Notes under the pieces: model-generated
Database searches by the model: none
Told to the model about the DNA's origin: nothing
Seen by the model: only the letters and a program-made list of their open reading frames with translations
In this document: piece by piece, positions 51,430 to 58,024 of the stretch
How the letters are laid out: the number at the start of each line of letters is the position of its first letter
Numbering within the stretch: position 1 is the first letter of the stretch
Made by a program: the position numbers and the translations under genes
Source of the DNA: Candidatus Anaerostipes avistercoris
GTDB lineage: Bacteria > Bacillota > Clostridia > Lachnospirales > Lachnospiraceae
Assembly (NCBI GenBank): GCA_019119895.1
Contig: DWWD01000022.1
Span: 1-58,024 of the forward strand
Length of the DNA: 58,024 bases
Reading direction: 5' to 3'

Positions 51430-51962
51430 AGGAGAAAACATTGAACGGATTTTTGTTACTGATTCCTTTCTTATTGATAAGGTTCCTGCTGCTTTCGATT
51501 TTAAATAAAGAAGCAGTTGGCAGAGCGGCCTATTTTGCGCCAATGCAGGGAAGGGAACGAACAGCATACTGGATCTATCAGATATCAAATGTCGGAATTT
51601 TTGCAGGCCCATTCTTTTTGAACGTTCCAATTGATTTTTCGATGCCATTTTATCTGGGGATATTTCTGTATTCTCTTGGCCTGTTTTTATGCGCTGCTGC
51701 CATGGTAAGTTTCTCTTCACCGGACCGTTCGGGATTCAGTAAAAACGGAATTTATCGATTTTCACGAAATCCAATGTATCTGGCATATTTCATCTGTTTC
51801 CTTGGAATGTGTCTTTTAACCCGATCTCTGATTCTGCTGGGGATTGTATTGATATTTCAGTTTTCCGCCCATTGGATTATTCTTGCGGAAGAGAGATGGT
51901 GTATAGAAAAGTTTGGAGAAGAGTATATCGAATATATGAAGCAGGTGCGACGCTATATATGA
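51426..51962 (+). CDS. Membrane methyltransferase, ICMT/PEMT-like
   Basis: A 178-residue protein with four to five membrane segments and the isoprenylcysteine-methyltransferase/PEMT motif: GIYRFSRNPMYLAYF, then EERWCIEKFGEEYIEYMKQVRRY. Such enzymes use SAM to methylate lipid-like or prenyl substrates in the membrane. Translation is coupled to the upstream radical SAM gene, suggesting a two-step modification of a shared hydrophobic substrate, which is inference. Confidence 0.72.
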   Translation: MKEKTLNGFLLLIPFLLIRFLLLSILNKEAVGRAAYFAPMQGRERTAYWIYQISNVGIFAGPFFLNVPIDFSMPFYLGIFLYSLGLFLCAAAMVSFSSPDRSGFSKNGIYRFSRNPMYLAYFICFLGMCLLTRSLILLGIVLIFQFSAHWIILAEERWCIEKFGEEYIEYMKQVRRYI

Positions 51963-52015
51963 TTGATTCATTTTTGCTGCAGAAAGTTTATCTTGAGATA
52001 TTGAAGAGATGAAAA

Positions 52016-52465
52016 ATGGAGATTAGGAAATATAAACAATCAGACTGCAGGATTTTAACAGACTTGTTTTATAATACAGTTCATACTGTTAATGCCAAAG
52101 ATTATACAAAGGAGCAGCTTGACGTATGGGCAGATGGAAAAGCAGATTTAAAAAAATGGAACCGGTTACTCCAGGAACATTACAGTATAGTAGCTGTTGA
52201 AAATGAAACGATTGCAGGATTTGGTGATATAGATCTGACAGGTTACCTTGATCACTTATTTGTTCATGCAGATTATCAGGGAAAAGGGATTGCAACAGCT
52301 ATTTGCGATCAATTGGAGCAGGCGGTTCAGGGAAATATTACCACTCACGCCTCTATTACAGCAAAAGCTTTTTTTGAAAAAAGAGGATATAGAGTTCTCA
52401 AAGAACAGCAGATAGAAAGACAGGGAATTTTCCTGACAAATTATGTTATGGTGAAAGAACGATAA
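52016..52465 (+). CDS. GNAT acetyltransferase
   Basis: A 149-residue single-domain GNAT: IRKYKQSDCRILTDLFYNTV, VENETIAGFGDID, LFVHADYQGKGIATAICDQLE (acetyl-CoA loop QGKGIA), AFFEKRGYRVLK. It looks complete. The substrate is unknown; possibly antibiotic or protein N-acetylation. A second GNAT follows after 19 bases. Confidence 0.82.
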   Translation: MEIRKYKQSDCRILTDLFYNTVHTVNAKDYTKEQLDVWADGKADLKKWNRLLQEHYSIVAVENETIAGFGDIDLTGYLDHLFVHADYQGKGIATAICDQLEQAVQGNITTHASITAKAFFEKRGYRVLKEQQIERQGIFLTNYVMVKER

Positions 52466-52484
52466 GTGGAAAAGGGATTATAAC

Positions 52485-52946
52485 ATGAAAAATGAGATTT
52501 TATTACTTGATGAAAAATCGGTAAATGATTTTTGGCGTTTAAGAATAGAGTTGTTTCAAGAATTAGAGGAAGTCAGCAAAGATGCAGACTGCACCCAATT
52601 AGAATCAGCAACGAAACAATATTATGTATCACATATAAATAAAGATTTGATCAGCTGGGGAGTCTTTCAGGAAGGACAACTGGCCGCGACAGGATCTTTA
52701 TGTCTGTTTACTCGAATTCCGTATAATGAAAATCTAAGTGGGTTGGAGGGATATATTTTAAATATATATACTTCTAAACAATTTAGAGGAAATGGTTTTG
52801 CAAATCAGATTTTAGATAATATGATTGAATACAGTTATAAAAATAATATCAAAAGATTATGGCTCAACAGTAGTGAACAGGGAAAACACTTATATACGAA
52901 AAAGGGATTCATCCAGAAAAATAATGAAATGGAGCTTTTTTTATAA
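52485..52946 (+). CDS. GNAT acetyltransferase
   Basis: A 153-residue GNAT: VFQEGQLAATGSLCLF, GYILNIYTSKQFRGNGFANQILDN (acetyl-CoA loop RGNGFA) and HLYTKKGFIQKNNEMEL. It follows another GNAT, probably in one transcript, and precedes a GNAT remnant. Function unknown. Confidence 0.8.
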   Translation: MKNEILLLDEKSVNDFWRLRIELFQELEEVSKDADCTQLESATKQYYVSHINKDLISWGVFQEGQLAATGSLCLFTRIPYNENLSGLEGYILNIYTSKQFRGNGFANQILDNMIEYSYKNNIKRLWLNSSEQGKHLYTKKGFIQKNNEMELFL

Positions 52947-52956
52947 GTGACTTTCA

Positions 52957-53148
52957 ATGGAAATGTTTAGATATGTCCGTTTTGCAGGAGGGAAAATGTA
53001 TCGTAATGTAAAGGAACATTTTGAATATTTTTGGTGTTTGTTTGACGGAAGTCATATGATTGGCACGGCGGCGCTGAAGAAATTAGATGAAAAACGATAT
53101 GAATTAAAATCGCTGTATCTTCTGAAGAAATATCATAAAAGAGGAGAG
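52957..53148 (+). pseudogene. GNAT-domain remnant
   Basis: The frame encodes a GNAT middle segment (FDGSHMIGTAALKKLDEKRYELKS, LYLLKKYHKRG), then ends at the position where the acetyl-CoA loop should begin and continues into the ankyrin gene's ribosome binding site. No binding site precedes the ATG. Both ends of the gene are lost. Confidence 0.6.
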
Positions 53149-53152
53149 GGAA

Positions 53153-53520
53153 ATGAAGAAATTGTTTACTGTAATTCGACAGGGAAAACTGGACGAAGTG
53201 AAGCGGCTGATTGAAAAAAGCCTGAATTGGTTCATTGTGTTTCAGGACCGCAGCCAAAGAAAGATCATGGACAGTCGCCTCTTCAGGTTGCGCTGAAAAC
53301 AGGAAAATATGAAATTGCCGATTATTTAATTGAGCATGGTGCAGACTATGCAGCCTGGGCGAGAAGAGGATGTTATGCACAACCGTATCCAGGACCCAGC
53401 AATAAGAGCATGTATCTGGACGATTTTGTGCCGGGAGAAGGAATAACTATTGATAAAAAGAAAGAAATGAGAGCGTTTATGCAGGAATACTTCAGAAACA
53501 GAAATTTGCATGTTGAATGA
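53153..53520 (+). pseudogene. Ankyrin-repeat protein gene with a frameshift
   Basis: ATG 53153 after GAGGAGAG starts MKKLFTVIRQGKLDEVKRLIEK. At an A6 tract near 53213-53218 one base appears missing: the next frame continues with ELVHCVSGPQPKKDHGQSPL and ALKTGKYEIADYLIEHGAD, a normal ankyrin repeat. The sequence after that (YAAWARRGCYAQPYPG) no longer looks ankyrin-like, suggesting a further deletion. The gene is broken. Confidence 0.65.
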
Positions 53521-53657
53521 AAGGTTGACACTCCCGGGATAAAATCAGGAAAGCCCTGTTTTGGCGGATGCAACCCCTCGTTGCGCATCTGCAACCGTAT
53601 TTTGGTGGCGTGTTGTCAGTAAAAGCTGTATGCTGACAGCGAAAGGAGGACATAAAA

Positions 53658-54401
53658 ATGACTTTTGGAGAAAAAATACAGAAATTAAGAAAAGAAGCGG
53701 GATTGTCTCAGGAAGAACTTTCTTATCAGCTGGGAGTATCCAGGCAGGCAATCAGCAAATGGGAGCGCGACAAGGGATATCCTGAAACAGAAAAGATTGT
53801 TCGCATGAGCAGGATTTTTCATGTGACGCTGGATTATCTGCTGAATGAGGAACAGGAATCAGAACAGGCTCTAGAATCAGGAGAACAGGGTTTTTATGTA
53901 AGCAGGGAAACAGCAGATGGTTTTCTTCTGTATCAGAAACATAAATTTCTGAGAATAGCGATTGCAGCAGGTATATTGGTCGAAAGCCTTGCACTCTCAT
54001 TTATGTCTTCAGATATTTCCATGCTTTTGTTTATGCTGCTGGTAATCGCTGGTATTGTTCTTTTGTTTTCTGTTAAGCTGGATGATAATCCCTATCGGAA
54101 ACTCTGGAAGGAGCCGCTCTTATTTGATCAGGAAGTAAAAGCCGAATTGAATACAGCCTACGCTGAAAAGAAAAAGACCCTGCAGCTGTTTCATCTTACA
54201 GGGATAGCACTGATAGCATTAGGTTTTCTCTTTTTTCCACTGATTGTTCCGGCTGAGTTTGTCCTGCTGGACAACATCGCTTTGGCTGCGGGTATGCTTG
54301 CTGCAGGAATCGGAACATTTTTATGTATTTATATGTCCGGTCTGATACGGGCTTTTCGGCTTTTGGTTATGAATGAAAATGTTCAGCGGAAGAAAGGGTG
54401 A
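53658..54401 (+). CDS. XRE-family regulator with C-terminal membrane domain
   Basis: A 247-residue protein: N-terminal XRE helix-turn-helix (IQKLRKEAGLSQEELSYQLGV, SRQAISKWERDKGYPETE) to about 62, linker, then four hydrophobic segments (about 95-135 and 172-235). Such membrane-tethered regulators usually control a neighbouring lipoprotein or transporter. AAAGGAGG precedes the ATG. It is followed at 54409 by a lipoprotein gene. The sensed signal is unknown. Confidence 0.82.
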   Translation: MTFGEKIQKLRKEAGLSQEELSYQLGVSRQAISKWERDKGYPETEKIVRMSRIFHVTLDYLLNEEQESEQALESGEQGFYVSRETADGFLLYQKHKFLRIAIAAGILVESLALSFMSSDISMLLFMLLVIAGIVLLFSVKLDDNPYRKLWKEPLLFDQEVKAELNTAYAEKKKTLQLFHLTGIALIALGFLFFPLIVPAEFVLLDNIALAAGMLAAGIGTFLCIYMSGLIRAFRLLVMNENVQRKKG

Positions 54402-54408
54402 GGATATT

Positions 54409-54849
54409 ATGAAAAAATCAATGATGATCATGCTGACAGCAGTGCTGGTGCTGCTTTGCGGCTGTCAGACGGGAGAGGGTGCGGATACTTCCGATTATAA
54501 GGATGATATGGCAAAGGCACAGGAAATCACAGTTGTTTCGGCCGATACGTCGGAGGTTCTTGAGACTATGACCGCTAAAGAAGATATCGAAGATTTTGTT
54601 CAGACACTGCGCCTGGACGAATGGGAATCAAAGGAGCTTCCGGAAGGAGCAGATCCGGTTGGTGAATTTGTATTCTCCCAGGAAGAAACCGTAAAAAACG
54701 GACAGACAGAAACGGATGGAAGATTATATGACATGGCAGCTGTCACTCTTTATGAGGATTCTTATATTCAGTTTGAGATAAGCGGTCTGGACATGACATT
54801 TAAAGTGAGTCAGAAAACTGCGGATGATTTAAATAGATATTTCAAATAA
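54409..54849 (+). CDS. Lipoprotein of unknown function
   Basis: A 146-residue exported lipoprotein. The signal peptide ends at a CGC lipobox (Cys19), then an acidic domain containing ITVVSADTSEVLETMTAKED and a C-terminal MTFKVSQKTADDLNRYF. No domain is recognised. GGGTGAGGA precedes ATG 54409. It is 7 bases after the XRE membrane regulator and is its likely partner. Confidence 0.65.
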   Translation: MKKSMMIMLTAVLVLLCGCQTGEGADTSDYKDDMAKAQEITVVSADTSEVLETMTAKEDIEDFVQTLRLDEWESKELPEGADPVGEFVFSQEETVKNGQTETDGRLYDMAAVTLYEDSYIQFEISGLDMTFKVSQKTADDLNRYFK

Positions 54850-54864
54850 ATTTGGAGGATGGAT

Positions 54865-55650
54865 ATGAATATTACGAATAAAAAGATAGATGAAGGGAAG
54901 CCGTTTGACTGGGGAAGGACCTCTCTGGATTATGCAAAGTATCGTGATATATATCCACAGCTTTTCTATGATAAGATTATCAGCCGCGGATTATGTATCA
55001 CGGGACAGAAGGTTCTTGATCTGGGAACAGGCACGGGAGTGCTGCCAAGAAATTTGTATCGTTATGGTGCAAAATGGACAGCTGTGGATATTTCAGAAAA
55101 TCAGATTGAACAGGCTGAAATTCTTTCAAAAGATATGGAAATTGATTATTATGCTGTTTCAGCAGAAAATATCTGTTTCCAAGATCAATATTTTGATGTT
55201 ATTACGGCGTGCCAATGCTTTTGGTATTTTGATCATCAGCAGGTAATGCCTGAATTATTTCGTGTGTTGAAAGATGGAGGCAGCATACTTGTGCTGTATA
55301 TGGCATGGCTGCCTTTTGAAGATAAAATTGCCGGAGCCAGTGAGAAACTTGTTTTGAAATATAATCCCAAATGGAGCGGAGCGGGAGAGAAAGTTCATCC
55401 GATTAACATACCTGCCTGCTACGGAGAGAGGTTCGAACTGGTTTATCATGATGAATACCGATTAAAAGTGCCGTTTACCCGTGAAAGCTGGAACGGAAGA
55501 ATGAAGGCATGCCGAGGAATCGGTGCTTCGCTGACAGAAAAAGAAATAGCCATGTGGGAACAGGAACACAGAGAACTTCTTAACCGCATTGCTCCTGAAA
55601 AATTTGATATTTTACATTATGGAGCGCTTGCTGAGCTGAGAAAGGGATAG
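54865..55650 (+). CDS. SAM-dependent methyltransferase, class I
   Basis: A 261-residue methyltransferase. VLDLGTGTGVLPRNLYRYGAK is SAM motif I, AVDISENQIEQAE motif II, and ENICFQDQYFDVITACQCFWYFD motif post-II. The C-terminal half has no second recognised domain. ATG 54865 is preferred over 54859 on GGAGGA spacing. It is soluble; substrate unknown. A related small DUF gene follows. Confidence 0.82.
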   Translation: MNITNKKIDEGKPFDWGRTSLDYAKYRDIYPQLFYDKIISRGLCITGQKVLDLGTGTGVLPRNLYRYGAKWTAVDISENQIEQAEILSKDMEIDYYAVSAENICFQDQYFDVITACQCFWYFDHQQVMPELFRVLKDGGSILVLYMAWLPFEDKIAGASEKLVLKYNPKWSGAGEKVHPINIPACYGERFELVYHDEYRLKVPFTRESWNGRMKACRGIGASLTEKEIAMWEQEHRELLNRIAPEKFDILHYGALAELRKG

Positions 55651-55740
55651 ACAGTTCTTTTCTGTCTGATAACTTTTTACTAATTGTACCTCTGCCATAT
55701 CCTCCGTTATAATAGACTTAAGAGGAAGGGGTGATGCGGT

Positions 55741-56061
55741 ATGGAAAATGTACTTTTTTTTGTTGTGATGGAAGGGTGCAGCGCATTGTTTTTATACCTG
55801 GGATATTTGCTGTGGAAAAAAGAAAAAATTAATGTGATGCATGATTACCATTATACAAAGGTAAAAGAAAAAGATAAAAAAGCATACACAAGCGTTATGG
55901 GAAAAGCCATGATATTAATGGGAATCGGAATGACTATTTCAGGAGTGATCGGCGTGTTCACAGTTTCGGTTAAGAGTGGAATTCCGGCATGTGTTACGTT
56001 TGTTGCTGGACTATGCATTATGATATACGGACAAATAAAATATAACCATGGTATTTTTTAG
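55741..56061 (+). CDS. DUF3784-like small membrane protein
   Basis: A 106-residue protein with three hydrophobic segments (about 3-24, 55-75, 83-98) and the loop KVKEKDKKAYTSVMGKAMIL, which is the DUF3784 pattern. GGAAGGGG precedes the ATG. Function unknown; similar in type to 49440. Confidence 0.6.
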   Translation: MENVLFFVVMEGCSALFLYLGYLLWKKEKINVMHDYHYTKVKEKDKKAYTSVMGKAMILMGIGMTISGVIGVFTVSVKSGIPACVTFVAGLCIMIYGQIKYNHGIF

Positions 56062-56156
56062 AGAGGTTGGTTTATAAGATAAGTTGCTTAAAACCAATGG
56101 AAATATGAGATGGTAATATAAAGAAGATGAGTTTTGTTGATTGAAGTCTTTGCAAA

Positions 56157-56294
56157 ATGCTGCGAAAATCCATTGCGAAAAAGAATCCGGACGAGTATGA
56201 AATTTGGGAAAAGACACTGATGGCAGCAGGCGATGAAGATCGTAACTGGACAGACAGAAAATATCTCAGGCCCATATTAGAGGCAATTCGATAA
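56157..56294 (+). pseudogene. C-terminal gene remnant
   Basis: A coding-like frame MLRKSIAKKNPDEYEIWEKT, then GDEDRNWTDRKYLRPILEAIR, stop at 56292-56294. No ribosome binding site; the initial Met is incidental. It resembles the tail of a longer protein. Family not recognised. Confidence 0.4.
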
Positions 56295-56391
56295 ATTGTA
56301 AAGAATCCGGGCATCTTTGATGACGATACTTGGTAGAAGCAGTTCCTATCTGATTGTATGATAGAAAGGTATAAATGATAGGAGGAGAACG

Positions 56392-56520
56392 ATGAATTTA
56401 GGAAACAGTTTATTTCATGCAAGAAAAAAATGCAGTCTTTCACAGGAAAAAGTCGCAGAGAAATTAGGTGTCAGCAGACAGACGGTTTCGAAATGGGAAA
56501 CCGGGGTTTCACTTAGTTAA
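56392..56520 (+). pseudogene. XRE regulator interrupted by mobile element
   Basis: ATG 56392 follows GGAGGAG. Residues 1-37 are a complete XRE start (LFHARKKCSLSQEKVAEKLG, VSRQTVSKWETG). After WETG the sequence becomes SLVSLS-type foreign code and stops at TAA 56518-56520, where element sequence begins. The regulator has lost its C-terminal part. Confidence 0.75.
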
Positions 56521-56580
56521 AGATACCACATCAATCCCACGCTGACTTTTGCTCAACCGATACAGCCGGAGGGCTGGATA

Positions 56581-56634
56581 ACAAGAAAAGGCGGTATGCG
56601 CCCCTTGGAGGGGTAGCGTACCGCCTTTTCTTGT
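56581..56634. repeat. Perfect 16-bp inverted repeat
   Basis: ACAAGAAAAGGCGGTA (56581-56596) and its exact complement (56619-56634) enclose a CCCC/GGGG inner stem. It can act as a bidirectional terminator or an element-end structure. Confidence 0.7.
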
Positions 56635-56642
56635 GGGGGTTT

Positions 56643-56715
56643 CCAAAGGGGGCAACGCCCCCATTTGGCACACGACTTTGCGAAGCAAAGTGTAGTGTGT
56701 TATACGCTCTGACTT
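56643..56715. other. oriT-like region of the element
   Basis: A hairpin with GGGGGC/GCCCCC (56643-56668) is followed by the dyad ACTTTGC-GAA-GCAAAGT (56675-56691) and GTGTGTTATACGC, a nick-region-like tail. MOB-P conjugative elements have such an inverted repeat immediately ahead of the nick. No relaxase gene is in the window to confirm. Confidence 0.4.
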
Positions 56716-57070
56716 GTGGACAAAGTGTCCCGAAGTTGTGGCCACACTCTCGGAAAAATAGCAGAACAGCGGGCAACCGTCAAGACTGAAATGAACGGGT
56801 TTACACCCGGCCTTGACCGCCGCCCGCCGTTCCGCTGAATGGATGGACAAGGCGACCAATCCCTCAAAGTGCTTGGCCGCACTCTTTCCAATTTTGAAGT
56901 GCTTCTTTTCTCGAAATTGAAATGGGAGGGAAGCCATTTTAGGGCTTTCCCGCCTTGATTACCCTTTAGCAAAGACGGGCGGGGCTGTCAACGGCGGCGC
57001 ACTTGTGCGCCGTTCATCTTGACCGTTGACTGGCTCGGCTGGCTTTGCTATTTCACGAATAATAAAAGAA

Positions 57071-57688
57071 TTACATCTTAATTTTTTTACAAACTACGCA
57101 GAGCCAGCCTTTTTTATTTTTGTGTATTTTTATGTCTGTAAAACCAGCGTTCTCTAAAGATTTTTTAACTTGTTCAGAATTGTATATTTTCATTCCTTGT
57201 ATCATTTTAGTCCACTTTTCTTCTTTGGGATTTTCTCCATTTGACTCGTTGCAAATCATAAAAGTTCCAGTATTTTTTAAAACTCTATATACTTGCTTAA
57301 AAGCGCCACTAATATCAGGCCAAAAATATATTGTTTCAAATGCAGTAATCACATCAAAAGTTTCATTTTCAAACGGAAGTTCCATTACATTACCTTGTAA
57401 GATTTTGCAACGCTTATTTGATATTTCTGCTTTGTTGATTTTTTGAGATTTTTCCACACTGATTTCTGAGTAATCAATACCCGTCACTTTGCCGTGAGGA
57501 CTTTTTTCTAACAGTTTTTTAACATTGGCACCACCGCCACACCCAATATCCAGACATATATTATTCTCAGCAATTTCTATATGTGTAAAGCCCCATTCAG
57601 CCATAGATGAATGTCCTGAATTCATCATATTAACCATAATTTTCCCGCCAATTCCTTTTGGCTTGCAAGTATTTTGAAAAAAAGACAT
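57071..57688 (-). CDS. SAM-dependent methyltransferase, element cargo
   Basis: A 205-residue class I methyltransferase: ICLDIGCGGGANVKKLLE (motif I), VTGIDYSEISVEKSQKI (motif II), ELPFENETFDVITAFETIYFWPD (motif post-II). AAAGGAG precedes the ATG at 57688 on the minus strand. AT-rich compared with its surroundings. A TTAG-N6-CTAA operator lies in its promoter, linking it to the ABC transporter and enolase/ahpC promoters. Substrate unknown. Confidence 0.82.
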   Translation of the reverse strand: MSFFQNTCKPKGIGGKIMVNMMNSGHSSMAEWGFTHIEIAENNICLDIGCGGGANVKKLLEKSPHGKVTGIDYSEISVEKSQKINKAEISNKRCKILQGNVMELPFENETFDVITAFETIYFWPDISGAFKQVYRVLKNTGTFMICNESNGENPKEEKWTKMIQGMKIYNSEQVKKSLENAGFTDIKIHKNKKGWLCVVCKKIKM

Positions 57689-57707
57689 ACACAATGCTCC
57701 TTTCGGC

Positions 57708-57756
57708 GTTAGTTGTAGCTAATTTAGATTATATCTCACTTCCTTTTTGGCGGCAA
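57708..57756 (-). promoter_or_regulatory. Promoter and TTAG-N6-CTAA operator of the methyltransferase
   Basis: On the minus strand TTGCCG (57756-57751), 17 bp, TATAAT (57733-57728), then after 4 bases ATTAG (57723-57719), six bases, CTAAC (57712-57708). The same dyad and position occur at 41086 and 44694. Confidence 0.68.
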
Positions 57757-57794
57757 TATGAAAATTTCATTTTCGGTTTCTGCACTTTTTATGC

Positions 57795-58024
57795 TTACTT
57801 TCTTGTCTGCTCCATCATCTTCTTCGCCAGCTTTTGAAACAGGTCGGCGGCTTCCTCGTCCATCGGCGCAAGCTGTCCGATCTGTCCGGCAACCATCGCC
57901 GTTACATCGTCAATGGAAAGCGGTTTTTGTTTCTGCTCCGCCAGTGCGTCCCGCATGGCTTGGAACATAGCGGCGGTCACAGCTTCCCCCGGCTGTTCCC
58001 CGTTGTCAATATCTTTCTTAATAT
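57795..58024 (-). CDS. Partial element gene, C-terminal end
   Basis: The last 75 or so codons of a minus-strand gene that starts beyond the window. It is soluble and acidic/helical (AMFQAMRDALAEQKQKPL, then GQIGQLAPMDEEAADLFQKL, KKMMEQTRK). Codon use and GC content match the element rather than the host. It resembles C-terminal tails of proteins of conjugative transposons, but no family is assigned. Confidence 0.5.
   Translation of the reverse strand, partial: IKKDIDNGEQPGEAVTAAMFQAMRDALAEQKQKPLSIDDVTAMVAGQIGQLAPMDEEAADLFQKLAKKMMEQTRK

Larger units (their letters stand above)
56500..58024. mobile_element. Edge of an integrative and conjugative element
   Basis: From about 56505 the sequence changes character: a GC-rich segment (56580-57060) with several perfect hairpins and no convincing gene, then a methyltransferase cargo gene in AT-rich DNA, then a partial gene typical of conjugative transposons. 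The left boundary disrupts an XRE gene. No integrase or target repeat is visible, so the exact end and orientation are not fixed. Confidence 0.6.

Noticed and set aside
56509-56937. 142-codon minus-strand open frame in the element's GC-rich edge
   Set aside because: Runs through perfect hairpins and the oriT-like dyad; no coding bias or known motif, so regarded as chance.

Overview
The window looks like a chromosomal segment of a low-GC Bacillota, most likely a Lachnospiraceae-type gut Clostridium. The reasons are gene order (gap-pgk-tpiA; gpmI then enolase; secG-rnr-smpB-ssrA), strong AGGAGG ribosome binding sites, many intrinsic terminators, Lachnospiraceae-style secreted proteins, and many flavodoxin/aldo-keto reductase genes. 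The genus cannot be fixed from sequence reading alone.

Layout. 1-18.2 kb is mostly core metabolism: the lower glycolytic genes gap, pgk, tpiA, gpmI and a first enolase; a secreted LRR/fn3 protein; a lipase-like hydrolase; then secG, rnr, smpB and tmRNA. Directly after the tmRNA lies a 1.27-kb segment bounded by perfect 32-bp direct repeats, carrying a small basic protein and a GNAT protein that resemble a toxin-antitoxin pair. manA and an Fe/Mn superoxide dismutase follow.

18.9-37.2 kb is an accessory redox cluster. It holds flavodoxins (several as secreted lipoproteins), NADPH-dependent FMN reductases, aldo-keto reductases, SDRs, an iron-type alcohol dehydrogenase, two paralogous alpha/beta hydrolases, an esterase lipoprotein, a DUF362 lipoprotein, a permease and a LysR regulator. 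Substrates are unknown. Electrons could plausibly pass from NAD(P)H-dependent cytosolic enzymes to extracytoplasmic flavodoxins, but this is inference.

37.3-48.4 kb carries glutamate dehydrogenase (minus) divergent from an Lrp/AsnC regulator that has a candidate leader peptide and attenuator, a CYTH protein, an AraC regulator with two ABC half-transporters, and a second enolase followed by AhpC and a domain-permuted AhpF-like reductase. The ABC pair, the enolase-AhpC unit and a methyltransferase on the mobile element at the right end share a TTAG-N6-CTAA dyad just downstream of the -10 box. This points to one unidentified repressor.

48.5-56.5 kb contains DUF and GNAT genes, a B12-dependent radical SAM enzyme overlapping a membrane methyltransferase, an XRE membrane regulator with a lipoprotein, and a SAM methyltransferase. 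At about 56.5 kb an XRE gene is interrupted by sequence resembling the edge of an integrative conjugative element (GC-rich hairpins, oriT-like dyad, methyltransferase cargo, partial conjugation-type gene) that runs off the window.

A recurring oddity is the number of genes with precise internal deletions or gene-gene deletion fusions: ferritin-like, HAD phosphatase, flavodoxin, serine dehydratase, AKR/SDR, DUF4440, GNAT/ankyrin. This is either strong gene decay or an assembly artefact.
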